64,000 nt of DNA from Pseudaeromonas paramecii. Lineage in GTDB: Bacteria; Pseudomonadota; Gammaproteobacteria; Enterobacterales; Aeromonadaceae. The DNA is taken from positions 6,708-70,707 of the forward strand of contig NZ_BAABFC010000016.1 in NCBI RefSeq assembly GCF_039540575.1, given 5' to 3'. The notes beneath the pieces were generated by a model. The model made no database searches, was not told where the DNA came from, and saw nothing but the letters and a program-made list of their open reading frames with translations. The translations under genes and the position numbers were made by a program. Shown here one piece after another: positions 1 to 8,462 of this stretch (within the stretch, counting starts at the first letter, position 1; each line of letters opens with the position of its first letter).

Positions 1-357
1 GGCCAGCGCCTGGCCCGCCCCGCCGAGCAACGACTGCAGCTGTTGCGTCAGCGCCTGTTGGCGGGCAGCCCGGCCCATCGCTTGGCCCAGCAGCGCCAAT
101 CCCTGGCGCAGCTGGAACATGGCCTGCGCCTGGGCATCCAGCGCCAGACCCGGCAGGGACGGCAGCAACTGGCGCTGGCCGCCGCCCGCCTGCAGGACCT
201 GAGCCCCCTGGCCATCCTGGCCCGGGGCTATGCCCTCACCTACGATAGCCAGGGGCAGTTGCTACACAGCAGCCAGCAGGTACAGGAAGGGGACGAGGTG
301 GAAACCCGGCTGCATCAGGGCCGATTACGGCTCAAGGTGTTAAAGCGTCTGGCTTAA
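1..357 (+). CDS. xseA: Exodeoxyribonuclease VII large subunit, C-terminal part (cut by window start)
   Basis: This is the last 118 codons of an open frame that enters from the left edge and stops at a TAA. The residues LSPLAILARGYAL followed by a short beta-rich tail (GDEVETRLHQGRLRLKV) are characteristic of the XseA C-terminus. XseA is the large catalytic subunit of exonuclease VII, which degrades single-stranded DNA to oligonucleotides in the cytoplasm with XseB. The N-terminal OB-fold and catalytic region lie outside the window. No terminator-like hairpin follows before the next gene. The call rests on the C-terminal signature alone, but that signature is distinctive. Confidence 0.88.
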   Translation, partial: GQRLARPAEQRLQLLRQRLLAGSPAHRLAQQRQSLAQLEHGLRLGIQRQTRQGRQQLALAAARLQDLSPLAILARGYALTYDSQGQLLHSSQQVQEGDEVETRLHQGRLRLKVLKRLA

Positions 358-432
358 TTCTGCGTTATTTCTCAGATACTTTGAGTAAATCGGGGTAGGA
401 TGGCAGCTCGTGATCCGCATAAGGAGATGCAG

Positions 433-1404
433 ATGACCCGCTGGCTCGGCCTGCTGTTGTTATGGCTATCGAGTGCTTACTGCCTAGCCGCTCAGGTGTT
501 GGTGATCCACAGCTATCATCCTGGCCATCCCTGGATCCACGATTACAGCCGTGGCTTGGCCGTTTCCTTGCCCAACCAGCAGCTCACCCATGTCTACCTC
601 GATACCAAGCGCCTGCCTCCCAGCCAGTTTGCCGCCCAAGGGGATCTGGCCTGGCAGTCCTATCTGCAGCGCAAGCCGGATCTGGTGATCCTGGGGGATG
701 ACATCGCCATCGACCTGCTGGCACTACGCATCGCCAACCACGGCACCCCTGTGGTGTTTTTGGGCATGAATGACAATCCCAGGCATGGCGACATCTATGG
801 TCAGCCCCTGATCACCGGGGTATTGGAGCGGCCGCTGATGAAGCGCAACCTAGTGGAAATGACCCAGATGCTGGGTGAAGTCAGGCGGGTAAAGGTGCTG
901 TTTGATGCCAGCTCGGTGGCCAGCACGGCACTGAGAGACAACTTCGGCAGCAAGCGGCAGGTCACTCTGGGCCGATTACGGGTGGATCTGGTCCAGACCA
1001 ACGACTATCAGCAGTGGAAACAACAAGTGTTGGCCGCCAAAGACAAGGGGTTCCGGGCCCTGTTTGTCGGGCTCTACCATACCCTCAAGGATGAAAGCGG
1101 TCAGCCTGTGGACGCCGAGACCGTGCTGCAATGGAGTGCGCAACACAGCCCTGTGCCCCTGTTTGCCTTCTGGGAGTTCAGTGTCGGCCCGCAGGGAGCC
1201 GTGGGCGGTCTGGTGATCCAGGGATATGAGCAAGGGCTACTGGCCGGCCAGTTGGCACAACAGATCTTGACCGGCACAGCGCCATCGGCCCTGCCCATTC
1301 GCATCGGTGAACGGGCCAGCTACTGGTTCAGCCGCAGCCAGCTAAAGCGCTGGCAGCTGACTCCCCGCCTCCGAGAAAATAGCCACATTAATTGGCGGCC
1401 ATGA
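433..1404 (+). CDS. ABC-type substrate-binding protein, orphan (PF04392-like)
   Basis: A 323-residue exported protein. An N-terminal hydrophobic segment (LGLLLLWLSSAYCLA) ends in a plausible signal-peptidase site before AQVLVIHSYHPG. The rest resembles the periplasmic binding fold of the ABC_sub_bind family, with alternating strands such as PDLVILGDD, TPVVFLGMND and RALFVGLYH. The start is taken at 433 because AAGGAG at 421-426 lies six bases upstream; an earlier in-frame ATG at 400 has no such site and 427 is too close. No permease or ATPase gene is adjacent, so it may act as a sensor or belong to a distant transporter. The ligand is unknown. A hairpin (1394-1411) spans its stop codon without a T-run. 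Confidence 0.7.
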   Translation: MTRWLGLLLLWLSSAYCLAAQVLVIHSYHPGHPWIHDYSRGLAVSLPNQQLTHVYLDTKRLPPSQFAAQGDLAWQSYLQRKPDLVILGDDIAIDLLALRIANHGTPVVFLGMNDNPRHGDIYGQPLITGVLERPLMKRNLVEMTQMLGEVRRVKVLFDASSVASTALRDNFGSKRQVTLGRLRVDLVQTNDYQQWKQQVLAAKDKGFRALFVGLYHTLKDESGQPVDAETVLQWSAQHSPVPLFAFWEFSVGPQGAVGGLVIQGYEQGLLAGQLAQQILTGTAPSALPIRIGERASYWFSRSQLKRWQLTPRLRENSHINWRP

Positions 1405-1427
1405 GGCCGCCGCTGGGGTAAATCGGT

Positions 1428-2618
1428 TCAGGTGACGAAGAACTTGGCATTGACCCAGGCCACCACGAAGTAGCCGGCCAGCATGGCCGAGCAGGCCAGC
1501 ATCAAGGGCCGCAGCAAGGGCTTGTTGCGCACCAGCAGCACCAGCGCCAGCATGGTGGGATAGAGGGCAAACAGATAGCGCGGAATGGCATTGGTGCTAG
1601 TCATCAGGGGCACAAAGATGCAAATAAGCATGAACAGCGCCTCGCCATAGCGCTTCTGCCAAAACAGATAGCCATTGAGCAACCAGCCCAGCAGGATCAC
1701 CACCGACAGATAATACTTGCGACCGCCAGTCTCGAAGCCGTCCCACCAATACTCGAACGGGTTGTCGAGGATGCGTCCCCAGGCCAGCTGGATATGCTTG
1801 AAGGCGAAGGCATCCCCCACATGAAAGTGCATGTAGAGCATGAAGCTAAACAGCGCCAGCGGAATGCACCAGAGGGTCAGCAGCACCCGCAGCCCGCGAT
1901 CGCCAAACCGCAGCAGCTCACGCCAGCCATATTCCTGCACCGCCAACACCAGCACGGGAAACACCACCATGACCCCCAGGTTACGGGTGGCCGCCATCAA
2001 GATGCCGGCGATGGCCACCCCCAGCCACTGATGACGATAGCCAAACAGGAACAGCGCCAGCATCATGGCCAGGAAGGGGGCCTCGGTATAGGGGGCGATG
2101 AAATAGACAGAATAGGGCGAGAAGGCCAGCAACAGCACACCGAACCGTGACAGCTCCAGGCTCAGCCCCAACTGGCGCAGGCAGAGGAAGAACAGCGGCA
2201 GCGCGGTCATGAAGCTGAGGTTGGCAATCAGGTAGAAGGCCTTGAGAGTGCCGATCCCCAGCAGTGCCCCGAGGGCGTGGCCCAGCATGGGAAACAATGG
2301 GAAAAACGCCCAGTTGGAGCCATGCCCCGTGGTCATACCAAAGGGATAGGGGTCATAGCCCACATCGCCAATCCCCAGAAACCAGCTACAGTCGAACTGG
2401 CAGAAGATCTGGGGTATCTCCACCTCGACTGAATCCAACAGCCCCTGTTGGATAGGATCGACCAAGTCGGTCTCCACGTTGTAGTGCATGGCACCAAAAT
2501 AGCCGATGGCATAGAAGAGCACCCGGCTAAGGACGAAAGCCAGCAGCATCAGCAACCAATCCCGCCGACCTATGTGCAGGGGCATGTGGCGAATGGATAC
2601 GGTGTCGCTACGAGTCAC
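1428..2618 (-). CDS. PIG-V-like polytopic glycosyltransferase (GT-C fold)
   Basis: A 396-residue integral membrane protein with about nine to ten hydrophobic segments. After the first membrane helix (residues 18-38) there is a large periplasmic loop containing FDCSWFLGIGDVGYDP and then WAFFPLFPML. This acidic loop pattern is typical of PIG-V-like mannosyltransferases of the GT-C class, which take sugar from a polyprenyl-phosphate carrier. It is the last gene of a minus-strand run with GtrA-like and GT2 proteins, which supports a role as the enzyme that finally transfers the sugar on the outer side of the inner membrane. The start is a GTG with AAGGAG five bases upstream. Donor and acceptor are unknown. 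Confidence 0.72.
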   Translation of the reverse strand: MTRSDTVSIRHMPLHIGRRDWLLMLLAFVLSRVLFYAIGYFGAMHYNVETDLVDPIQQGLLDSVEVEIPQIFCQFDCSWFLGIGDVGYDPYPFGMTTGHGSNWAFFPLFPMLGHALGALLGIGTLKAFYLIANLSFMTALPLFFLCLRQLGLSLELSRFGVLLLAFSPYSVYFIAPYTEAPFLAMMLALFLFGYRHQWLGVAIAGILMAATRNLGVMVVFPVLVLAVQEYGWRELLRFGDRGLRVLLTLWCIPLALFSFMLYMHFHVGDAFAFKHIQLAWGRILDNPFEYWWDGFETGGRKYYLSVVILLGWLLNGYLFWQKRYGEALFMLICIFVPLMTSTNAIPRYLFALYPTMLALVLLVRNKPLLRPLMLACSAMLAGYFVVAWVNAKFFVT

Positions 2619-2645
2619 GACGTCTCCTTGTTAAACAACAATCGG

Positions 2646-3017
2646 TCAAACAAAAACCCAGATCCGGGACAGCAGGTAGGTCAGCAGGGTCACCGCCAGG
2701 GTAGCGATCACGATCGGAACCAGGCCACTGAGTCCGGCCCACAGCAACCCCAGCAGCAAGAGGTTGCGCACCGCCAGGGAGAAGAGTGCCACCAGCAAAA
2801 ATTTGCTCGCCGCCCCCTGCTTCTGGAAGGTGATGTAGCGATGACCAAAAAATGAGAACCAGAAGGCGACGAAGAAGGCCGCGGTGCTCACCAGGTTTTC
2901 AGCCAGCCCAGGCCACAGCCAGAGCTGCAAGGCCGAGCTGCCCAGGTCGATCAGGGTGGCGCCACCGCCCACCAGGCCGAAACGGCACAGTCGCCAGAAT
3001 TCCTCCCGGGAGATCAT
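2646..3017 (-). CDS. GtrA-family membrane protein
   Basis: A 123-residue protein with four predicted membrane helices and the GtrA-like opening FCRFGLVGGGATLIDLGSSALQL (first helix, residues 10-32), ending with LLSRIWVFV, close to the common GtrA ending. Family members are thought to flip polyprenyl-phosphate-linked sugars across the inner membrane. It overlaps the upstream glycosyltransferase by four bases (ATGA), so the two are translationally coupled. It sits between a GT2 enzyme that would charge the lipid carrier and a GT-C enzyme that would use it, the same division of labour as in phage-type gtrA-gtrB-gtr clusters. The transport role is inferred from family and context. Confidence 0.85.
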   Translation of the reverse strand: MISREEFWRLCRFGLVGGGATLIDLGSSALQLWLWPGLAENLVSTAAFFVAFWFSFFGHRYITFQKQGAASKFLLVALFSLAVRNLLLLGLLWAGLSGLVPIVIATLAVTLLTYLLSRIWVFV

Positions 3018-3991
3018 GCCGTCTCCTGCTTTGACTCACGAGCATACTGACCGTAGACCCCTTCGAGGATGTACACGGGGCGCTGTTTCACCTCCAGGAA
3101 CATGCGGCCTATGTACTCCCCCAGGATACCGATGGAGAGCAACTGCATGCCGCCAAAGAACAGCACCACCGTCATCAAGGAGGCGTAACCCGGAATGTCC
3201 ACCCCGGTCACCAGCACCTTGATGATGACGATCAGCATGTAGAGGAAACTCAACATGGCCACACCGGCACCTATGTAACTCCACACCCGCAGCGGCCAGC
3301 TGGAGAAGCTAAACAGCCCATCCAGTGCCAGATTCCACAGCTTCCAGTAGTTGAACTTGCTCTCCCCGGCCTGGCGGGCCGGGCGCTCGTAGGGTACCCC
3401 CACGGACTTGAAACCGGCCCAGGCAAACAGCCCCTTCATGAAGCGATTGCGCTCGGGCAGCTGGTTGATGGCCGCCACCACCCGCTTGTCCATCAGGCGG
3501 TAATCACCGGCATTTTCCGGGATCTTGGTGGTGGTGGAGACGGCATTGAAGAAGCGGTAGAAGCCGCCGGCGGTCAGCCGCTTCATCGCCGTATCGGCGG
3601 AGCGATCCACCCGCACCCCGTATACCGTATCGAAGCCGGCCTGCCACTGGCGGACAAACTCCTCGATCAGCGCCGGCGGGTCCTGCAGATCCACGTCCAT
3701 CGGGATCACCGCATCGCCCCGGGCATGGGCCAGACCGGCGGTCATGGCCGCCTCCTTGCCAAAGTTGCGCGCCAGGTTGAGCAGTGTGATGCGGGGATCA
3801 CGGGCGATCAGCGTCTCTATGACCTCGCGGGTGCGATCCCGGCTGCCGTCATTGACGAACAGGATCTCCAGTCGTTCCTTGAGACCAGGCAAGGCCGCAT
3901 CAATTTGGCTAACGAAGGTCTCGACGCTTTCTTCCTCGTTGAAAACGGGAACCAGCAAGGTCAGGGTAAAGGGCATGGCAAATTCAGACAT
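3014..3991 (-). CDS. Family 2 glycosyltransferase, GtrB/polyprenyl-phosphate type
   Basis: A 325-residue protein. The N-terminal GT-A domain (residues 8-230) has LLVPVFNEEESV, the acidic FVNDGSRD and the MDVDLQDPP metal-binding motif. Two C-terminal membrane helices (about 237-260 and 272-295) follow, ending in EYIGRMFLEVKQRP, a hallmark of the GtrB/DPM1-like subgroup. Such enzymes move a sugar from a nucleotide donor to undecaprenyl phosphate at the cytoplasmic face. The start is placed at ATG 3991, which has GGAG eight bases upstream; a TTG at 4003 is less likely. It follows the unknown gene by 20 bases and overlaps the GtrA gene by four, so it belongs to one operon. The transferred sugar cannot be told from sequence. 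Confidence 0.87.
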   Translation of the reverse strand: MSEFAMPFTLTLLVPVFNEEESVETFVSQIDAALPGLKERLEILFVNDGSRDRTREVIETLIARDPRITLLNLARNFGKEAAMTAGLAHARGDAVIPMDVDLQDPPALIEEFVRQWQAGFDTVYGVRVDRSADTAMKRLTAGGFYRFFNAVSTTTKIPENAGDYRLMDKRVVAAINQLPERNRFMKGLFAWAGFKSVGVPYERPARQAGESKFNYWKLWNLALDGLFSFSSWPLRVWSYIGAGVAMLSFLYMLIVIIKVLVTGVDIPGYASLMTVVLFFGGMQLLSIGILGEYIGRMFLEVKQRPVYILEGVYGQYARESKQETA

Positions 3992-4011
3992 GCAGGACTC
4001 CAAGGCAGGGC

Positions 4012-4554
4012 CTAGTCAAGGTTGGTCATGATCAATGATTGGAAATACAGGGGCTCGCAGGGGCTCAGGGTCACCAGGTTCGGCTGGTCAGGATCTGCCA
4101 CCAAGCCATCGCTGGGTATCAGCACGGCAAAGGACTGGCTGCCGGCCTCGGCAAACTTGACGGTTTCTTGCCAGCGGCCCTGCCCCACGGTCAAGGTGCA
4201 ACCCGCCACCGGCACCGTCAGGGTACCGGACAAGCGCAGCGGACCATCCACCTTGTGCAAGATAAAATAGAGGCCGCCGGGCTCACTCAAGAGCGACCCC
4301 TTGCCAGTTTCATCTGGAATATGCCAGCCCTCACGGGTCAGGAAGGGAACCCGCTCCACCACCAGATCCATCGGCGCCCCCGGCACATAGGCCAGAGTCT
4401 GATAACGGGACCAGAAGCGGGTCTTGAGCTCCAGGTAGTAATAACGGTAGGCCAGGCTCACCTTGGGATGAGCCGCCAGATAGAGCACCGCCAGGTAGTA
4501 GCCGGACAGCGCCAAGAGCAAGGCCAACATGGCCACTTTCATCATCCGCGACAT
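4012..4554 (-). CDS. Unknown membrane-anchored protein, first gene of glycosylation operon
   Basis: I do not recognise this 180-residue protein. It has one N-terminal hydrophobic helix (residues 6-26, VAMLALLLALSGYYLAVLYL) and then a hydrophilic, mostly beta-like domain with two cysteines (at VAGCTLTV and SPCEPL) that could pair if the domain is periplasmic. The start at 4554 is chosen because the helix follows at once; the frame is open further upstream to 4683, but that part has no membrane-protein logic and GGGAG lies upstream of 4554. Twenty bases separate it from the GT2 gene. The operon context suggests a part in the same surface modification, perhaps as an accessory or substrate-recognition factor, but this is inference. 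Confidence 0.6.
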   Translation of the reverse strand: MSRMMKVAMLALLLALSGYYLAVLYLAAHPKVSLAYRYYYLELKTRFWSRYQTLAYVPGAPMDLVVERVPFLTREGWHIPDETGKGSLLSEPGGLYFILHKVDGPLRLSGTLTVPVAGCTLTVGQGRWQETVKFAEAGSQSFAVLIPSDGLVADPDQPNLVTLSPCEPLYFQSLIMTNLD

Positions 4555-4781
4555 GCTAATGCCACACTCCCAAAAAAGTGTTGCCATGCTAATGCAGCCG
4601 GGGCGAAAACAACAGGCCCCGTAAGCTTGTTGGGGATATTTTTCCACGATGTGACCCTGGCCTAGCCACGATGACAAGGCCAAGCAAAAGCCATTGCCAT
4701 GTGGACAATAACCCGCACAATGGAGACATGTTTTATTGGCCCTGCGCCGCCGCTTTTTTCCTTACCTAACAGGACAGTCCC

Positions 4782-5282
4782 ATGAACATGAATCATGCTC
4801 AGCGCCTTATCCTCAGCAACCAGTACGAGATCCTCATCGGCATGCATCCGGAACGGGCCGCCCACTATCGCCGTTGCCAGACCATCATAGAGCGGGGTTA
4901 CTGCCTGGAGCTGCTGGAGTTGGAGAAATCCTTCGGCCACCTCACCGAGGAGACCTGCCGGGAGGTGCACAGCACCCTGGAGATGTACCACGCGCTAAAG
5001 GTTTCATACGAAAATCTGCCTGCCACCGAGGCGCAAGAAATCGCCGCCAACCGGCTGGAATACATCGGCTACTCTCGCGGCCATGAAAAGGAGCTGGCGG
5101 ATTATGTTTGCTTTGTGCTGGATGAGGAGGGCAAGTTTGCCGCCCTGGGCAAGTCAGGCAAGGCCCTGGATGCCGAACTGGCCATGCGGGACAAGTATCA
5201 GCGTATGCTGGCCGCCTGGCAGGAGTGCCCGCGCCATTACAAGCTCTCCATCCAGGAAATCCGCAAGATCCTCAATGCCTGA
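4782..5282 (+). CDS. yfbU: YfbU family protein
   Basis: A 166-residue cytoplasmic protein that follows the E. coli YfbU pattern along its full length: NAQRLILSNQY-like start (HAQRLILSNQYEIL), YRRCQTIIERGY, EETCREV, EMYHALKVS, YQRMLAAW, CPRHYKLS and the closing EIRKILNA. The family (UPF0304) has no established biochemical function. It is a single-gene unit; the next gene, fbp, is convergent. The hairpin at 5314-5335 between the two genes has a strong GC stem but no T-run on either strand, so it is at best a weak terminator. The identification is secure; the role is unknown. Confidence 0.93.
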   Translation: MNMNHAQRLILSNQYEILIGMHPERAAHYRRCQTIIERGYCLELLELEKSFGHLTEETCREVHSTLEMYHALKVSYENLPATEAQEIAANRLEYIGYSRGHEKELADYVCFVLDEEGKFAALGKSGKALDAELAMRDKYQRMLAAWQECPRHYKLSIQEIRKILNA

Positions 5283-5313
5283 TCCCTCGCCACACGGCTG
5301 AGCAAGCCGATCC

Positions 5314-5335
5314 CCCGCCCCGCAACTGGGGCGGG
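5314..5335. other. GC-rich hairpin between convergent yfbU and fbp
   Basis: Eight-base stem (CCCGCCCC / GGGGCGGG) with a six-base loop. Neither strand has a run of T after the stem, so it is not a standard intrinsic terminator, although it lies exactly where transcription of two convergent genes must end. Confidence 0.4.
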
Positions 5336-5383
5336 ATTCAAACCAGCCGCAGTGACCTCCTGGCCCGCCAGCGTATCCAGCAG

Positions 5384-6433
5384 TCAATGACCGTACTGTG
5401 CCAGCAGCTGCTGTAGCTGCAACACCATCTCCCGGGAGCCGGCATAGAAGGGGGTGCGTTGGTGCAGCGCCTGGGGCTGCAGATCCAAAATCGGTGTCAC
5501 CCCATCGGTGGCCAGGCCCCCCGCCTGCTCGATGAGCAGGGCCAGCGGATTGCACTCGTACAGCAGCCGCAACTTGCCCTGGGGCGCATTGCTGCCGGAC
5601 GGATACAGATAGATGCCGCCCTTGAGCAGGTTGCGATGCACGTCCGCCACCAGAGAGCCGATGTAGCGGGCCGTGTAGGGCCGCCCCTCATGGGCATCGA
5701 TGGCCTGGCAGAACTTCAGGTACTGCTTCACCCCGGCGGGAAACTTCAGGTAGTTACCCTCGTTGATGGAGTAGATGCGCCCCTGGGGCGGGATCTGCAT
5801 CTGGGGATGGGACAGGCAGAAGCTGCCGATGGACGGGTCCAGGGTAAAGCCGTTCACCCCGCGCCCCGTGCTGTACACCAGCATGGTGGAGGAGCCGTAG
5901 ATGATGTAACCCGCCGCCACCTGGGCCCGCCCGGTTTGCAGAAAGTCTTGCTGCTGCACCGGCGTATTCACCGGTGTCAGGCGCCGGTAGATGGAGAAGA
6001 GGGTCCCCACTGAGACGTTGACGTCTATGTTGGAGGAGCCATCCAGGGGATCGATCAACACCACATACTTGGAGTGCCGCCCCTGCAAGGGGTCGAAGGC
6101 GACAAACTCCTCCTCCTCCTCGGAAGCCAGGCCGCACACCTCGCCGCGGGCCGCCAGCGCCAGCTTGAACTGCTCATTGGCATACCAGTCCAGCTTCTGC
6201 TGCTCCTCCCCCTGCACATTGGTCTGGCCCATGGAGCCCAGGATGTGATGGCTCAGTCCCGCCCTGTTGATCTCGCGATTGACTATCTTGGCCGCCAGTT
6301 CGATGGAGGAGAGCAAGGAGCTCAGCTCGCCGGTGGCATGGGGAAAGTCCGCCTGCTGACGGATGATAAACTCGCCGACCGTGGTCCCGATCGGCATGGC
6401 TTCCTGCACAACAACCTGTTTGACTTCCTGCAT
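5384..6433 (-). CDS. fbp: Fructose-1,6-bisphosphatase class I
   Basis: A 349-residue enzyme that removes the 1-phosphate of fructose 1,6-bisphosphate in gluconeogenesis. The metal-binding motif DPLDGSSNIDVNVSVGT is intact near residue 130, the ASEEEEE acidic stretch precedes it, and the C-terminal GGLATDG segment typical of class I is present. The length is slightly above the E. coli enzyme (332) because of an N-terminal extension before the conserved TVGEFIIRQQ. It is transcribed alone: kdsB ends more than 120 bases upstream and a good terminator lies between them. Confidence 0.96.
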   Translation of the reverse strand: MQEVKQVVVQEAMPIGTTVGEFIIRQQADFPHATGELSSLLSSIELAAKIVNREINRAGLSHHILGSMGQTNVQGEEQQKLDWYANEQFKLALAARGEVCGLASEEEEEFVAFDPLQGRHSKYVVLIDPLDGSSNIDVNVSVGTLFSIYRRLTPVNTPVQQQDFLQTGRAQVAAGYIIYGSSTMLVYSTGRGVNGFTLDPSIGSFCLSHPQMQIPPQGRIYSINEGNYLKFPAGVKQYLKFCQAIDAHEGRPYTARYIGSLVADVHRNLLKGGIYLYPSGSNAPQGKLRLLYECNPLALLIEQAGGLATDGVTPILDLQPQALHQRTPFYAGSREMVLQLQQLLAQYGH

Positions 6434-6524
6434 GGCAACACCTCCACTGAAAACGCTTTCTGAACCATAGCGTCATTCGGGCAGCCACCATAGAAGAATC
6501 GATTCAGCAGATGAGGGTAAGCAG

Positions 6525-6558
6525 AAAAACGCGACGCCGCTCACAGGGAGCGGCGCCT
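6525..6558 (-). terminator. Intrinsic terminator after kdsB
   Basis: Read on the minus strand, GGCGCCGCTC and GAGCGGCGTC form a stem around a short loop, followed by GCG and TTTTT. It lies just downstream of the kdsB stop and would end the comEC-msbA-lpxK-ycaR-kdsB transcript before fbp. Confidence 0.75.
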
Positions 6559-6560
6559 TT

Positions 6561-7316
6561 TCAACCTCGGGCGGCCACCAGGGCGCAGACCCGGGCCAGA
6601 TCCTCCGGGGTATCCACCCCGGCCGGCGGCACCGCCTCGGCCAGGGCCACATGGATACGCTCGCCATGCCAGAGCACGCGCAGCTGTTCCAACGATTCGA
6701 TCTGCTCCAGCGGGCTGACCTCCCAGGCCAGGTAGCGGGCGATGAAGCCGGCGCGATAGGCGTAGATCCCCAGATGCCGGGCATAAACCTGACGCCACTG
6801 CCGGGGCTGCTGGGCAAAGCCGTCTCTGTCCCAGGGAATGGGCGCCCGGCTGAAGTAGAGGGCGTAGCCCTGGGCGTCCATCACCACCTTGACCGCATTG
6901 GGGTTGAAGATCTCCGCCTCTGACTCGATGGGCACCGCCAGGGTGGCCATGGGTGCCTGGCTGTGGGCCAGGTTATTGGCCACCTGGCTGATGATCTGCG
7001 GCGGGATCAGGGGCTCATCCCCCTGCACGTTCACCACTATGGTGTCCTCGGCAAAGCCGTAGCGCTGGCACACCTCCGCCAACCGTTCCGTGCCGGAGTT
7101 GTGCTGGCGGCCGGTGAGACACACCTCCACACCGGGCAGCTGCACCGCCTGGGCCACCCGCTCGTCATCGGTGGCAACGATCACCTGGCTGGCGCCGGCC
7201 TGCAGCGCCTGCTGGGCCACCCACTGGATCATGGGCTTGCCGTGAATGTCCGCCAGGGGCTTGCCGGGCAGCCGGGTGGAGTCGTAACGCGCCGGTATCA
7301 CCACCACGAAGCTCAT
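6561..7316 (-). CDS. kdsB: 3-deoxy-manno-octulosonate cytidylyltransferase (CMP-KDO synthetase)
   Basis: A 251-residue cytoplasmic enzyme that activates KDO with CTP for lipopolysaccharide inner-core synthesis. The nucleotide-binding start VVIPARYDSTRLPGKPL is intact, followed by VNVQGDEPLI and GIYAYR with a downstream LEQIESLEQLRVLWHG, all standard for KdsB. The length matches the family (about 250). Its start overlaps the ycaR stop by four bases, and it is the last gene of an envelope operon that also makes and exports lipid A. The identification is secure. Confidence 0.97.
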   Translation of the reverse strand: MSFVVVIPARYDSTRLPGKPLADIHGKPMIQWVAQQALQAGASQVIVATDDERVAQAVQLPGVEVCLTGRQHNSGTERLAEVCQRYGFAEDTIVVNVQGDEPLIPPQIISQVANNLAHSQAPMATLAVPIESEAEIFNPNAVKVVMDAQGYALYFSRAPIPWDRDGFAQQPRQWRQVYARHLGIYAYRAGFIARYLAWEVSPLEQIESLEQLRVLWHGERIHVALAEAVPPAGVDTPEDLARVCALVAARG

Positions 7317-7501
7317 GCCGGCAACTCGTCGCTGGTCAGTTGACGGGCGCGGTTTTCCAGCAGCACCGGAATGTCCTCCTCGATGGGATAGGCCAGGCGA
7401 TCCACCCGGCAGACCAGCTCGGCCTTGGCCTTGTCATAGGTCAGTTTGCCCTTGCAGACCGGGCAGGCGACGATATCGAGCAACTTAGGATCCAGTGCCA
7501 T
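7313..7501 (-). CDS. ycaR: Trm112/YcaR family small protein
   Basis: A 62-residue protein starting MALDPKLLDIVACPVCKGKL, with a CPVC motif near residues 13-16 and the downstream RLAYPIEEDIPVLL typical of the UPF0434/Trm112 family. Only one pair of cysteines is close together, with another in LVCRVDR. It lies between lpxK and kdsB, overlapping lpxK by 17 bases and kdsB by four, the arrangement common in gammaproteobacteria. The function of the bacterial family is not firmly established; Trm112 relatives in other organisms activate methyltransferases. Confidence 0.94.
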   Translation of the reverse strand: MALDPKLLDIVACPVCKGKLTYDKAKAELVCRVDRLAYPIEEDIPVLLENRARQLTSDELPA

Positions 7502-8462
7502 GAGAGCGCTCCTTCATAAAAGTGAGAATACGTTGGGCCAGGGCGTCAGGCAGCTGAGCCGCCACCGGCAAATACCACCAGTCGGCCAGGGCAAAGGCCC
7601 GGCACTTGACCGCATCCTTTTCGGTCATCAGCAGGGGCCGCTGGCTAAATTGTTGATGCAGTGCCTGGGCATCGAAGGCCTGATGATCGGCAAAGGGCAC
7701 CGCCTGCACCAGCCGGTAACCCAGCTGGCGCAAGGTGGCAAAGAAGCGCGGCGGATGACCTATGCCCGCCAGGGCATCCACCTCCCGGGCCTCCAGTCCG
7801 GTGCTGTCATCCAGCACGCGCCGGGGCAATGCCGGCACCAGCGTCATGGCCAGCTCGCCGGGCTGCGGCGTGCCACCGTTGCAGATCACCGCCGTCACCG
7901 AGGCCAGGCGCTCCGCCCCCTCCCGCAGCGGCCCCATGGGCAGCAGGGCGCCATTGCCCAGGCGACGCTCGCCATCCATGACCACCAGCTCCAGATCCCG
8001 CGCCAGGGCGTAGTGCTGCAGGCCGTCGTCGCAGAGGATCACATCCACCCCCTGCTGCTCCAGGCAGCGCACGGCCTCGGCCCGCTTGGGGGCGACGGCC
8101 ACCGGGCAGCCGGTGCGCCGGGCGATGAGCACAGGCTCATCCCCCGCCTCGGCGGTACTGGTGGTGGGTGTCAGCAGCAGCGGATAGCGCGCCGCCTGGC
8201 CGCCGTAGCCGCGACTCACCACCCCGGGCCGGTAACCCGCCGCCTGCAACCGTTCCACCAGCCAGATCACCACGGGGGTCTTGCCGTTGCCACCGACGCT
8301 GAGGTTCCCCACCACGATCACCGGCAGGGGCGAACGATAGGCCGACAGCAGACCGGCGCGATACAGGGCCCGCCGCAGCCGGCTGACCGCACCGAACAGC
8401 ACGGACAGCGGCCACAACAGGTAGCGCCAGGGGCTGGGACGAAACCAGAAGCCGGGTGTCAT
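7485..8462 (-). CDS. lpxK: Tetraacyldisaccharide 4'-kinase
   Basis: A 325-residue inner-membrane-associated kinase that phosphorylates the 4' position of the lipid A disaccharide. The N-terminal hydrophobic stretch (WRYLLWPLSVLFGAVSRL) fits membrane attachment, and the Walker A motif GNLSVGGNGKTP is perfect near residue 52. DDGLQH and the C-terminal MTEKDAVKC are also family signatures. It overlaps msbA by four bases (ATGA), so lipid A completion and lipid A export are translationally coupled. The identification is secure. Confidence 0.97.
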   Translation of the reverse strand: MTPGFWFRPSPWRYLLWPLSVLFGAVSRLRRALYRAGLLSAYRSPLPVIVVGNLSVGGNGKTPVVIWLVERLQAAGYRPGVVSRGYGGQAARYPLLLTPTTSTAEAGDEPVLIARRTGCPVAVAPKRAEAVRCLEQQGVDVILCDDGLQHYALARDLELVVMDGERRLGNGALLPMGPLREGAERLASVTAVICNGGTPQPGELAMTLVPALPRRVLDDSTGLEAREVDALAGIGHPPRFFATLRQLGYRLVQAVPFADHQAFDAQALHQQFSQRPLLMTEKDAVKCRAFALADWWYLPVAAQLPDALAQRILTFMKERSHGTGS

